DNA from: Penium margaritaceum
Lineage: Eukaryota > Streptophyta > Zygnematophyceae > Desmidiales > Peniaceae
Length of the DNA stretch: 64,000 nucleotides
Direction: 5' to 3'
NCBI GenBank assembly: GCA_023375785.1
Contig: SZWC01003923.1
Location: 4,460 to 68,459, forward strand
Shown piece by piece: positions 33,638-45,798 of the stretch. Within the stretch, counting starts at the first letter, position 1. Every line of letters begins with the position of its first letter. Position numbers and translations under genes: made by a program. The notes beneath the pieces were generated by a model that was given only the letters and a program-made list of their open reading frames with translations, searched no databases and was not told the DNA's origin.

Positions 33638-35480
33638 AACTCTCCCTTGCACCTCTGTCCATTAGTTGTGAGATCTCTTTCCTCTCCAGCAGTCTTGGCC
33701 TTTGTCTTTGTCCGCTCCGTTGACCATACTGATGCCTCGAGTACCTGCAGAGTGCAATTCGCTGTCTAGCGCATTTATCATGCAATCTGCGAGCATCTTC
33801 TTGGTCTCCACTATTCCTGGTCCACAATCTCCTCTGTGACCAGCTCACGTGAGTAGTGGTACCTGATGTCAATGTGCATGGTCCACCGGGAGATGACATC
33901 ATCTTGTGCCATTTTCATGGCGCTCTTGTGGTCGATGCGGACCTCAGTTGCCTTCGTTTGTAGCACTTTTATCTTGGCAAGCAAACTGCGTAGCCACTGT
34001 GTTTCCTTGCATGCTTTTGACAGAGCGATGTACTCTGCCTCAGCGGTGGAGAGGGAGACACAGTCTTGCTTTCTACTAGCCCAAAAGACTGCACCACCAT
34101 TCAACATGAATACAAAGCCTGAGGTGGACTTTTTCGCATCCATTCTTCCTCCCGAGTCGGCGTGTGTGTAGCAAACGAGCCGTAGTGGGTCAGATACTTC
34201 TTGGCCTCCAAACTAGAGTCCCATGTGTCAGGTTTTTTTGTAGATACCGCATGACGCGCTTGACTGCATGCTAGTGGTGTGGCCTTGGATTGGCCACAAA
34301 CGTGCTCACTTGTCCCACAGCATAGCAAATGTCAGGGCGTGTTCCTACCATTGCATACATGAGGCTGTCAACAGCCAACTGGTAGGGAATGTTCTCCATC
34401 TCATACCATTATGCTTTTATGCTGGGGCTCATCGAGGAGGAGAGCTTGATGTCTTCTGGCATGGGTGTGATGATGGGCTTGTAGTCCTCCATGTTATAGC
34501 GCTTGAGGACTTCCATGATGTACTTGGTCTGGTTCAGCTCGATGGTGCTTGCTGCTCGAGTGCGGTGGACGGCTATTCCGAGGTAGAGCTCAACGGACCC
34601 GTGTCCTTCATCTTGAACCTGCTGTTGATATCTGTCTTTAGCTTGTTCAACAGCTCGACAGATGACGAGGACATGATTCAGTCATCCACGTACAGTGCAA
34701 CCAGCATCAAGCCTTGCTCATCCTCTAGCACATAAACAATAAGGTCATTCTGGCAGTGTGTGAAGATGAGGCTGGCCATTGAGCCGTCCATCTCCTTGTA
34801 CCACATCCTTGGGGCCTGTGTCAGCCGGTAGAGTGCTTTGATCAGTTTGCAAACCTTGCCCGTAGGAGCTTTCACTCCCTCGGGCACTTCCATCAGCACT
34901 TCTTTGTCTAGTAGAGGAAAGCTGTCTTGACATCCATGTGGTGGACCTCCACATCTTTTGCAGTAGCGATGACCAGCATGGATCTGATTTGAGGCAAAGA
35001 TGACAACGGGCACAAAGGTCTCGTACTCTGAGCCTGCACGTTGGGAAAACCCCTTCGCCACAACTCTTTTCTTGTACTTGACGATAGTATCATCATGCTT
35101 GAACTTTTTCCGGAGTACCCACTTTGATCCCACCACGTGTGCGTTTGGGACCCCATCCACCAGAATCCATGTTTCGTTCTCTTCAATGGATGCGAGTTGG
35201 CTATCCACTGCCTTCTTTCACTTGGCCGCATCTAGCATGTTCATAGCCTGCGTTACAGTCATAGGCTCTCCATGAGCCAAGCATGACCAGATGAGTCTGG
35301 TCCATTCCGCACTCTCAGCATCATACTTGGGCGCAGGTTTCTTCTGGCGGGTAGTACGCCGGAGTGTTGCTGGTGGTGCTTTAAGACTTGGTTGCTTCTG
35401 CTGCTCCTCCGCTGCCAGTGAACCGCTGTTTCAGGAAGAGCCAGCGACCTCATAGTTTGACTCAGAGGCCTCGGACGACC
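33638..35480 (-). pseudogene. Family-1 RT and RNase H (element D)
   Basis: RNase H: S-T-A-E-A-E-Y-I-A-L-S, DHKSAMKMAQ and HIDIRYHYS (33811-34143). RT: WVLRKKFKHDDTIVKYK, EVPEGVKAPTGKVCK and L-Y-V-D-D near 34680. A Ser/Asp-rich linker to integrase lies near 35480. It is broken several times. Confidence 0.82.
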
Positions 35481-36590
35481 CAGACTCAGTGTCACAGTCC
35501 ATATCTGTGTCAACCTGCACAGCCACTCTCATTGCACAACCATCATTCACTAGCACCATATGCCAGTCTTTTGGTGCCACATCACCTAACTCGAGCAACA
35601 CAACCCACACTCCTGATTTGGGAGCATGGACAGGGTCCACCGACTGTTCCTTGATGAGGGTTCTTTCATCAACCTCAACATCTTGGCTCTTGATGAGCTT
35701 TCTAGTCGCTTGGTCCCACACCCTGTACGCATTGTGTGCAATGTCGTATCCAACCATTACACACTTACAAGCACGTGCATCCAGCTTGCCACTTCTTTCT
35801 CCTGCTTGGACCTTTGCCCAGGCAGTACAACCAAAGACCCTCAAGTGTGAGGCATCTGGCTTCTTCCCTGACCAAGCCTCCTGTGGCGTCCTGAGCTGCG
35901 TCTCTTGTTGCCTCTTACCATGCCTTCCAAGCACGGCTGCCGGGTTGAGATTCACAAGGTAGCAAACAGTTCTTGGAGCTTTAGCCCTGTAGCAAGGTGG
36001 GAGTTTGGCGTCGAAGAGCATGCTTCGTGTTATGCCAAGGATTGTTTGGTACATCCGCTTGCCAACGCAAATTTCTTTGGGGGGTGTAAGGCATGGTCGT
36101 CTGGTGGTTGATGCGGTGTTGGCACTACCAGCCTTTACACCCCTCCTAATCACCACCGTTGTCCGTGCGCACTGCCTTGACCTTCTTGCTTGTGTGCCAC
36201 TCTACCATCATGACAAACTCTTGCAGCTACTCCTTGACCTCTCCCTTTGTCTTGAGGAAGTAGATCCACATCTTACGACTGTGGTCATCGATGAAGGTCA
36301 AGAAATACTTGCTGCCACCATTTGAAGGTTTGCGAAATGATCCGCACACATCAGAGTGAATCAGGTCCAAGATGACTGTCGCACGTCGCCCATTACGCTC
36401 AAAGGGCTTTCTTTTTGCCTTGCCTTGGAGGCATGGCTCACACAGCTTTTTGCACTTTCCCTCATCGTTGGCCTTGCATCGCTCCATCCCATAAACCACT
36501 TCGTGCTGCTCCATAGCTTGTAGTGTGCTTTCGGCCCACAGTACACCGCACATGGCCAAACCGCTCAGCATCTGTGTTGCTGGAGTTCGT
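35481..36590 (-). pseudogene. Family-1 integrase (element D)
   Basis: Core and zinc-finger parts include C-E-P-C-L-Q-G-K-A-K-R-K-P-F, DLIHSDVCGSFR, TFIDDHSRKMWIYFL and the C-terminal DASHLRVFGCTAWAK, CKCVMVGYDIAHNAYRVWDQ. It is broken. Confidence 0.82.
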
Positions 36591-37484
36591 CGCCATAGTG
36601 GCGGCTTGTGGAGCAACATCAGGCTTTGGAGACTTGGCCTCTTCAATCGCCGCGTATCCCTCATTTGTAGTTTCAAGGGGATTGGTCTGTAGCATGTAGA
36701 GCCCATAAACTCTTGAGACCTGTGCGATAAGACTCTCCTTAGGAGAGGAGATCTCGATATCCTTCTTGACAATCACGGCCTCCTCTTTTGTGAAGACGAC
36801 CATCATGTCGTGGTCCATGATTTTGGATACTAACAAGAGGTTCACTGCAAAAAACGGCATGTAGACGACATTCTCTAACTTCAAGTCTTTTTCAGCACCG
36901 TTCACGTTGATGATGATCAAGTTATCTCCCTCTCCTTGCGCATGGACAAGGCTGTCGTTGGCACACGTGAAGCGACGTTCAGTGTCCCGAATGGAGATGA
37001 ATCCATCCTTCTCCCTTGAAGAGTGGTGGTTCGTGCTAGAGTCAAGCGCGTAGGCTCCACGCTTTAGCACTACCGCTCCCTTGGTTGCCAACACACTCTT
37101 AGTCATCATGTTCATCGATTCCTTCTTACCCTTTCCTTTGCCGTCATATCTACCACCCTGATCTCCGTCTTCTTTCTTGGGAGCCCTGCACTCATGTGCC
37201 CAATGCCCAGGCTTGCCACAGTTATGGCACTTTCCAAGACGCTTTGGACTCTTTCTTCCGCCACCATTGCCTTTTCCTCCACCATCAATGTCTCCACTGC
37301 TGCTCTGACCACAAGAGGAATTCTTGCCACGACCACTGTAGTGTGCAGCATAGGCTGAAAGGTTAGCCTCACTACCACTCCAACGCATGGCCTAATTGCG
37401 CACATACTTGGACAATGCCTCATACGTCAAATCCTCCTCCCTCCAACCGCCAAAGATGGTGATCAGAGGACCCCAGCTTTCAGG
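36591..37484 (-). pseudogene. Family-1 protease and gag 3' part (element D)
   Basis: Gag has a complete CCHC knuckle (CHNCGKPGHWAHEC) and a Lys/Gly-rich tail. The protease follows (R-R-F-T-C-A-N-D-S-L-V-H, VVYMPFFAVNLLLVSKI). The N-terminal gag part lies at 44350-44420 and 52693-53070. Confidence 0.82.
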
Positions 37485-39231
37485 TGTTGGATCTGGAGGA
37501 GAGAGAGCGCCTTGGAGCAGCGAGCATGTGGGACTGGAAGGGCATCACTTGTGCTGAAGAATGGTTGTTGAAAAACTCAAAATAATGGAGTACATATAGA
37601 TCTGGAGCTGGGGCAAGTGAGCCCTCTCACAAGCCACACCTCTTAGCCATGGAGGCTAAAGCTCACACACTAGAGTCCATAATCTCACACAAGGTAGGAA
37701 ATCAGCCTAGAAATCAGGCTGACCACTCACACACAACCTAGAGAGCTAGAAAATGCTCTCATGGCACACTCCTAGTGGTCACATAACCTACAATTCCAAG
37801 GAGAATCGCCATCTATCCATGGCTAGCACACAAGGATATCACCTCACATGAAAGTTAAGGAGAGGTACCTTTTTCCTAGTCAGCACACTCTGACAAGGCA
37901 ACCCAAGTATATAGGACCTTTTTGGATATTTCTCCCATCAGGTCTTGACCCTGGACCTCTTGCTTTTTTCGTTTCTCAGGCTAAGGCATGGAGCCATCGC
38001 CCATCGTCACCCGGATATCGGCAATCGATGACCACGAAAACTTCGAGAATTCATATCTCCCAATCCAACCGTTGGATGGGCCTCAAACTTGGATCGTAGA
38101 CATTTTGCCACCTGATCTTTCTGATGGTGAAGTTCAATTGAGGATCCGAGGTAGTGTTGAAATTTACATAACAGAATCTTTGGGAATCTTCAGGCGCAGT
38201 ACTCTGATATGTCAACTCTCTGTTTAACTGTTGGTGATGCTCTTTCATACACGTGTTACCACATACATACACACAGGCACTCTTGCTTGTATAAAGTCAC
38301 TGAGTGTGCGATTCAAGAGCATGAGTTGAAGGCATAGTTACACGACTCGTCTCACAAGCTTTCCAACGGTACCAAGCATTTTCAGAATGGCTACACACAG
38401 ACAAAGTAATAGCAAATACAAAACTACGGCTACTTGTATGTCTGTACTAACTAAAAGCAGAAAAGTACAAGTGTTGAGTAGTCCGGTATCCTTGTGCTTT
38501 CGGGTTCTGAGCCAAAGGATCTATCGGACACCGCTCGATGATCTCTGATCATCGGTACACCGACGTTGGTGGATGCCCAGCACCCTCGGTGCGATCCACG
38601 GACAAGATCGTCCGGATCTGCGGTAGCTTCTCATACTCCCTGATCTCTCGGCCGGTTGTCTTGAGATGACGGAAGGACCGCACCTCTTGACCCGGCGATG
38701 GCCGCGATCCTTCCACCTTCCTCTGCAAGATTCGTGAGCGTAGGATCCTTCTTTAGAAAGAACAGTGTCTTCCGCGTGCTCCTATTCCTCGCCACGTCAG
38801 CAGACTCAGAGTCAAGAGGAGCTCATGCTCGCACTCTCGCTTCGTCTGCCAAACCATAGGCCCTGTTTGTTCAAAGCCTCTCTGATTAATTGTCGTCCAC
38901 TGGAGTTGTCGTGTCAGCTCTACGGAGCTCCCATATGATGAGTAGAGAGAGTAGGGCTGCGGATGGATGGATCAGTGGGACGCCTAAACAGGCATGCCCA
39001 CAGCCATATCATACCTCGCCATGTAGGATAGACAGGAGGGTCGGGAGAGAGATAAAATCTCTCTCTCGGCCCTCATGTGTTTTCCTTTTTGTTGATGTTG
39101 TGCCAAGCCCAGTAGAGCAGTGGATCAAGATGATCTGACGGTCGTCCTTCTTCCAAGAGGAAGCATCTGTAAGTTTCCTAGAACTTGCTCCTGTGGACCT
39201 GAAACTAAGCCGGATGGCTCCTTTCCCAACA
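37485..39231 (-). repeat. Family-2 3' LTR with insert (element I)
   Basis: It runs TGTTGG to CCCAACA. The outer parts align with other family-2 LTRs; 38155-39156 is foreign. Confidence 0.85.
38155..39156. mobile_element. Unclassified 1-kb insertion in a family-2 LTR
   Basis: About 1000 bp with no similarity to the other repeats here, flanked by GAGGTAG (38148-38154) and GAGGAAG (39157-39163). It begins TGTTGA, contains no convincing frame, has one AT-rich half and one GC-rich half, and a GAGAGAGATAAAATCTCTCTCTC hairpin near 39045. It could be a solo LTR of another family or a non-autonomous DNA element. Confidence 0.6.
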
Positions 39232-40912
39232 ATCTCCTACTTCGCCGTAGTCAAAGTGGGCTGAGTCCACATGCCTTCATGCAGAACAGCTATTTCTCAC
39301 GGGTCACTTGCTTGGTGCACAAATCATCGACCTGCTTGCTCGTTGGAGTAAACTCTAGCTTGATAGCACCCTCCTACACCATATGCATGATGAAGTGATA
39401 TGCAATGTTGATTTGCTTGGTGTGTGCATGGTGTTGAGGATTTTTGGCGAGTGCGATTGCACTCTGGTTGTCAACGCACACAGAAACAAGAATTGCTACA
39501 CTCCCACTCATCTCTACCATGAGACGCCGAAGCCAAACTATTTCCTTGGCTCCAAGGCTGAGAGAGACGTACTTCACTTCCGTGCTTGAGGTGGCCACGA
39601 CCACGTGCCGCTTGCTGCACCAGCTCATGGCCCCACTGTTCATGAAGAACACATGTCTAGAGATGGACTTGTGGTCCTTAGGGTTTGAAGCCCCATCTGT
39701 GTCTGTATAGCCGATGATGTTGATGTTGTTGCCGTTGTCGGTGATACCGACCTTGATGGTTCCAACAAGGTAGCGGGAGATCCACTTCACTGCCTTCTGG
39801 TTCTCAGGTCCACGATTAGCCATATAATGGCTCACAACGCTAACAGCTTGTGCGAGGTCCGACCAGGTTGCAACCATCAAGTACATGAGGCAGCCGACGA
39901 CGCTTTGGTACTTCTGCCGCGTAACTGCATCTGCTTCTCCACTGAAGCTCACGAGGTACTGCCGCGTCTCCAGCGGCGTGCCAATTGGTTTGGCCTCTGC
40001 CATGCCGAACTGTTGCAAGACATCCTTAATGTAGCGGCTTTGCTGCAGCAAGGGAGAGCGTGATTTGCAATCACGCGTGATCTGAATACCGAGGAAGTAT
40101 GATGCATCCCCGAGATCAGACATCTGGAAGCGCTCCTGCATGGCCTCTTTGAACTCCTGCAATGCAGACATTTTGTTTAAAAGGAGGAGCATGTCATCCA
40201 CGTACACAATGATGATGAGCACCTCATCACCATGCTGCCAGCTATAGACGCTGTAGTCACACTCATTGCGCTCAAACCCCATGCACTGTAACGCCGCATC
40301 CAAATTCTGGTTCCAAGCACGTGACGCTTCTTTGAGGCCGTACAGTGACTTCCGTAGCTTGCTAACCAGGTGCTCCTAGCCATCCATGACGAACCCCTCC
40401 GACTTCTCCATGTAAATCTTCCCCTCTAGGTCACCGTTCAGGAACGCCGTCTTAACGTCCATGTGGTAGACCTCAAAGTCCTCTGCTACTGCATAGGAAA
40501 GGAGCATACGCACAGGGGCAAACTTTGCAACAGGGGCAAAGGTTTCTGTGTAGTCGATGCCTTCCTGCTGCGAGTAGCCCTTGGCGACCAGCCTTGCCTT
40601 GTACTTTTCCAGGTTTCCATCTGCTCCCCGCTTCTTCTTGAACACCCACTTGCACTTGATCACCGTACGTCCAGGTGGACGCTCAGTCAGCTCCCACGTA
40701 CCGTTGTCGAGCTGCGACTGTATCTCCTACTGCACGGCTTGTGCCCAATCTGCTGCATCTGGTGCAGCCAAGGCCTCCTTGTAGGACGTCCGCTCATCAG
40801 AGTCTGCTACAACTGCGACGTTCATGTGGTCTGGTTTCTGGAGCATCCAGAAATGCCCGCGCTCACCAGGCTTGTAGCGCACCCTAAGAAGGTACCTGCA
40901 ACCTGGTACTAA
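39232..40912 (-). pseudogene. Family-2 RT and RNase H (element I)
   Basis: A frame of 309 codons at 39374-40303 covers the RT palm with V-Y-V-D-D-M-L-L-L through RNase H (KDHKSIS..., A-L-A-K-N-P-Q-H-H-A-H-T-K-Q-I). The upstream part has KYKARLVAKGYSQQEGIDYT and HMDVKTAFLNGDLE. It is among the better-preserved family-2 pol segments, but still broken. Confidence 0.87.
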
Positions 40913-41530
40913 AGCGTTAGCATACGGCTGGCGCGGTGCTGATGGCACAACTGCTTCTACTGATGGTGGTGCATCTTGTTCCCTTGCTTCTGCCAAGGAG
41001 GCCACTGTATCTGCTGAATCAGACATGGGAGAATAGACTCGTTCTCCCACTGTCACAATGGACGAAGGATCAGGAGAGGCTGGGTCAGGAAGGATATCTG
41101 CCCCCACTTCCTTGTCAACTGCTGCTTCTGCTACCTCTTCACAGACAATGCTGGTGCCGATGACGTTGCTCTCTTTGAAGACAACATCCCTGAGATCATG
41201 ACGTGGCCTGTATCCCTCTCGTAGAGTCAATACGCCTTGCTTGCCACATCGTAGCCAATCATCAACATGTGCACGCTCTTCGTGTCCCACGTTTGGCGCT
41301 TTTCCTTTGGCACGTGCATGTGCTAGACCACTCAAGTGTTTGTGCGCTGCTCTGCTCCAGAAAATGCTTCGCGATGCTGCTTCCCCTCCAAACAGCCGAT
41401 GCACAACTACTACACAAAGTTGGAGATGGTGGGCAAGACACGCACCATCTGCTTTGTTTGAAGTTGCTGCAAAGCGCGCATGCCAATGGGGCCGCAGCGC
41501 GCATGCCAGATTTTGCCATCTATGGCCTAC
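40913..41530 (-). pseudogene. Family-2 integrase remnant (element I)
   Basis: Parts of the integrase C-terminal region (H-D-L-R-D-V-V-F-K-E-S-N) and the pre-integrase segment near 41500 are seen. Less of the core is represented than in C or J. Confidence 0.7.
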
Positions 41531-42964
41531 ACCACTGCTGCAAGACTCAGCCTGCGCGAGATCTTGGTCACCTCCAGCAAGTAGTACATGTCGCCTTCTT
41601 TCACCAACCTGGCCAAATCCTCTCGTTTTTCCTTGTCGAGGATGTAGCCATAGTCGTCGTCAAAGATGACTCGCAGTCCTGCGTTGGTGAGAGAGGACAC
41701 TGAGAGAAGATTCAACGCAACATTAGGTATGTACAACATGCCATGGAACACTCCCACTTCAATGCCACGCGGGGTCTCTAACCATATCTCCATAATCCAA
41801 ATCCCCTCAACATACACCACTCGATCATCACCCAAAGCAATTGAACGAGGAGGAATTGAGAGCAACTGCGTAAACCACTCCTTGTGGTGCGTCAGACTCT
41901 TGGTACACCCTAAGTCCTTGTACCACGCCAGATCTGCCTTTTCCTTCTAGGACATGTCAGACTTCGCCATGAAGAGGCGGTCATGCACCTCCTTGGTGAC
42001 GTTCATGTTGCCAACATGGCACACGCTGGTCTGGTTGTGCTGCTGCTGTTGTTGCTAACGTTGTTGTGACTAGTGCTGCTGTTGTTTTGGAGGTTCCTTC
42101 TTTTGCTGCTGCTGCTGCTGCTGCTCTTTCTGGTCCCTCTTGACCTTGAAGCACTCTTCCGTGTAGTGCCCCTCTTTCTGGCAATAGAGGCACTTGCCCT
42201 TCTTCTTGCCTCTCTACTGCCCGGACTGCTACTAGTGCTGGTTGCGTGAGCCCATGGCCATGAACGCTGCTTCACTGTTGCTACACCGCCATTGCGCTTT
42301 GCTATATTGCAACGTTGTTCTACCTGCACCAGTTGCGTACACATGAAGTCCAGGTCCAGAGTCGGCTCGCACTCCAACATCTCTCGCACCGTGTCATAGC
42401 TCGTTGGGAGTCCCCTCAGCAAGAGGAGGACAAAGCGCGTGTCTTCCACAGGGTTGCCGGCTGCTTTCAGCTGCTTCACCAGCTCTTTGCCCTGTCCAAG
42501 TACGCCTCCATCTCTTTGCCACCCTGCATTTTTAACGCTATCATCTTCTCCTCCAAAAGCATGAGGAATGCTGGATCCTTGCTCTTATACTTCTTGCAAA
42601 ACGTGTCCCATCCCTCTTTTGCAGTAGCCTTGTCTCTCACATACTGAACATGCGGGTTGGAGATGGTGTTGACAAGCAGCCTGTTGGCCTGCCTATCCTT
42701 CTTCCACTCCTCATATGCCGCTGCTGTAGTTGTAAATGAACTTACATCTGCTGCACCTTTCTGCGACGTCGTCCCTGCCACCACCTCTGCTGCAGTGATG
42801 CCTTTTCTGTATGGAGGTGGAGCACGCTCGTCGCCGCTCACCACCTCCCACAAGCCCCTCTCCTCCAAAAGGAGGGGCGAATGGATGTTCCAAAACGTGA
42901 AGTTGGCGCGTCCTTCCAGCCTCTCCAAGGGCTGGGCTGTTGATACCACGCATGCAGCTGCCAT
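41531..42964 (-). pseudogene. Family-2 gag and protease (element I)
   Basis: Gag starts at 42964 (MAAACVVSTAQPLERLEGRA), with W-D-T-F-C-K-K-Y-K-S-K-D typical of copia capsids. Gln/Ser/Lys-rich nucleocapsid sequence follows, then protease (V-L-S-I-P-P-R-S-I-A-L-G-D-D, YIPNVALNLLSVSSL at 41527-41865). The first 162 codons are open. Broken overall. Confidence 0.85.
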
Positions 42965-43597
42965 TTTGAGCCTTGGTGATGCTGAGCGCTTCCCTTGAGT
43001 GGGGGTGCTACCCCTGCTTCTGCTGTTGCTTCTGCCAGAAATTTGTTTGACAAAAAATGGAATCTGAGAGGCCAGCAGACCGGGAATTATGAAATACTCA
43101 TCCCACCATTGGGAAATTCAGCTCAAAACACTTCGGATCAACCCACAAAACAGGGTCATCAACAGGGGATTTTGAAAGATATGCCCACTTGAAAACAGAG
43201 TATAATTATGATTCTACTCCAGCTCATACCAGCCAGATTGTAAACGATGTTTCTCGTAAACGTACCAATGGAATGCAAATATTTTTACACCAATGGAAAG
43301 CTTATGAAAAATACTATAATTTGTGTGTGCTACTTTTTAAATTGGACAAAGAAACAAGAGAGTTATGGTCATCACAAGGCGACAGTCTTACTCAGAGAGA
43401 AGAGTGTAGCCCTGGCCGAACTCGGTTTGAGCATAACTCTCAATCCAACCGTTGGATCTTCGTGATCTTGGGCTGGTTGAAAAGCTTGTCTCTTGACCTT
43501 GACAAAGTGGTGGTGTATTGTCAAATCTGGTGAATGTTTCACCCCAACCCGTCACTCTCAAAGTGACGGCCTGTGGTGGTTGAAAGTGGCAGAACTT

Positions 43598-43610
43598 GGC
43601 TCTGATACCA
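43598..43610 (-). other. Family-2 primer-binding site (element I)
   Basis: On minus TGGTATCAGAGCC, complementary to the 3' end of plant initiator tRNA-Met, lies two bases from the LTR. Confidence 0.92.
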
Positions 43611-43612
43611 AA

Positions 43613-44349
43613 TGTTGGATATGGAGAAGAGAGGGAACCTTGGAGCAGCGAGCATCTGGGACTGGAAGGGCATCACTTGTGCTGAAGAATGCTTGTTGAA
43701 TCATCTAAAATGATGGAGTACATATAGAGCTAGAGCTTGGGCAAGTCAGCTCTCTCACAAGCCACACCTCTTCGCCATGGAGGTTAAGGCTCACACACCA
43801 GAGTCCATAATGTCACACAAGGAAGGAAATCAGCCTAGCAATCAGGCTGACCACTCACACACAACTTAGAGAGCTAGAAAATGCTCTCATGGCACACTCC
43901 TAGTAGTCAGATAACCTACAATCCCATCGAAAATCACCATGTGTCCATGGCTTGCACACAAGGATCTCACCTCACCTAAAAAGAGAGGAGAGGTACCTTT
44001 TTCCTAGCCAGCACACTCTGACAAGGTAACCCAAGAATCTAGGACCTTTTTGGATATTTCTCCCATCAGGTCTTGACCATGGACCTCTTCCCTCTTCTTT
44101 TCTTAGGCTAAGGCATGGAGCCATCGCCCATGGTCACCCAGATATCAGCGGTCGATGACCCCGAAAACTTCAAAAATTCATATCTCGCAATCCGACCGCT
44201 GGATTGGCCTCAAACTTGGACTATAGACATTTTGCCTTCTCGTCTTTCCTATGAAGAAGTTGGATTGACTATCAGAGGAAGCATTTGGTAGTTTTCTGGA
44301 ACTTGCTCTTGTGGACCTAAAACTGAGCCGAATGGCTCCTTTCCGAACA
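43613..44349 (-). repeat. Family-2 5' LTR (element I)
   Basis: It is 737 bp, TGTTGG to GAACA, flanked by the primer site and the TCAGG duplication. Confidence 0.9.
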
Positions 44350-44420
44350 TCAGGTAGCGCCACGAGGAGGATCATGGCCTGCATGTTAATATTGATTTTC
44401 CCGCTCATTTGGGTCCCTTG
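44350..44420 (-). pseudogene. Family-1 gag piece between two insertions (element D)
   Basis: A 71-bp segment of gag (region of M-I-L-L-V-A-L-P) lies between element I and unit J-K. It shows that both landed about 66 bp apart in the same gag. Confidence 0.85.
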
Positions 44421-45151
44421 TGTTGGAAAAGGAGCCATCCGGCTCAGTTTTGGGTCCACGGGAGCAAGTTCCAATAAACTACCAAATGCCTGCTCCGATA
44501 ATCAAACCGACTTCACCATTGGAAAGATCAGGCGGCAAAGTGTCTTAGGTCCAAGTTTGAGGCCAATCCAACGATCCAATTGGGGGATATGAAATTTGGA
44601 AGTTTTTGGGGTCCTCGACCGCCAATATCCGGGTGACCATGGGCGATGGCTCCATGCCTTAGCTTGGGAAAAGAAAAGGCAGGAGGTCCAGGGTCAAGAT
44701 CTGATGGGACAAATATCCAAAAAGGTCTGAGATTCATGGGTTGCCTTGTCAGAGTGTGCTGACTAGGAAAAAGGTACCTCTCCTTACCTTTTAGGTGAGG
44801 TGAGATCCTTGTGTGCTAGCCATGGACACATGGTGATTCTCCATGGGATTGTGGGTTATGTGACCACTAAGAGTGTGCCATGAGAGCATTTTCTAGCTCT
44901 CCGGGTCCTGTGTGAGTAGTCAGCCTGATTGCTAGGCTGATTTTCTCCCTTGTGTGAGATGATGTGTGTGAGCCTTAGCCTCCATGGCTAAGTGGTGTGT
45001 GGCTTGTGAGAGAACTGACTTGCCCAAGCTCTAGCTCTACAAGTAGTCCATCACTTTGAGTGATTCAACAACCATTCTTCAGCACAAATGATGCATTTAC
45101 AGTCCCATATGCTCGCTGCTCCAAGGCTACCTCTCTCCTCCAGTTCCAACA
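44421..45151 (+). repeat. Family-2 LTR, first of three (J 5' LTR)
   Basis: It is 731 bp, TGTTGG to CCAACA, followed by the primer site. Confidence 0.9.
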
Positions 45152-45153
45152 CT

Positions 45154-45166
45154 TGGTATCAGAGCC
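45154..45166 (+). other. Family-2 primer-binding site (J)
   Basis: TGGTATCAGAGCC, two bases after the LTR, is complementary to the 3' end of plant initiator tRNA-Met. Confidence 0.92.
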
Positions 45167-45798
45167 AAGTGCTGCCACTTTCAGCTAGCACAGGCCGTCA
45201 CTTAAAGAGTGACGGGTTGGGGGGAAACCTTCACCAAATTTGACGATTGACTTCAAGAGACAAGCTTTCCAGCGAGCCCAAGACCGCGAAGATCCAACGG
45301 ACGGATTGAGAGTTATGCTCAAAACAAGGTCGGCCAGGGCAACACTCTTCTCTCTAAGTAAGACTGTCGCCTTGTGATGACTATAACTCTCTAGTTTCTT
45401 CGTCAAATCTAACATGTAGCGCATACAAAATGAAGTTTCTTTTCTACGATTTCTATTGGTGCAAAAATATTTTCATTCCATTGGTACATTTGGGAGAAAC
45501 GTCGATTGCAAGCTGGCTGGTGTGAGCTAGAGTACGAAGAGAAGCAGATCCTGTTTTCAAAAGGGCATATCTCTAAAAATCTCCTATTGATGACCCTGTT
45601 TTATGGGTTGATCTGAAAGGCTTTGAGCTGAATTCTCAAGTCGTGGGCTCATTTTTGCAACATTCCCTTTATGCTGGCATCTACAGTCTTTTTTCTGTCA
45701 GACAGATTTCTGGAAGAAGCAGTAGCGGAAGCAAGGGTAACGCTGCCACTCAAGGGCAGCGCTTAGCATCACCAAAGCTCAGAATCGCAGCACCAGGC
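45167..45798 (+). other. Family-2 leader (J)
   Basis: Untranslated leader between primer site and gag. It matches the minus-strand leaders at 42965-43597 and 54391-54921. No gene is seen. Confidence 0.7.

Larger units (their letters stand above)
37485..44349 (-). mobile_element. Ty1/copia family-2 element I
   Basis: The LTRs are 37485-39231 (3', containing a 1-kb insert) and 43613-44349 (5'). The primer site is at 43598-43610 and the exact 5-bp target duplication TCAGG at 37480-37484 and 44350-44354. Coding order is normal. Without the insert it is about 5.9 kb. It is broken several times but holds long frames. Confidence 0.92.

Noticed and set aside
38890-39138. 82-codon frame in the 1-kb insert
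   Set aside because: It is short, without motif, and crosses the GAGAGA hairpin; not supported as a gene.
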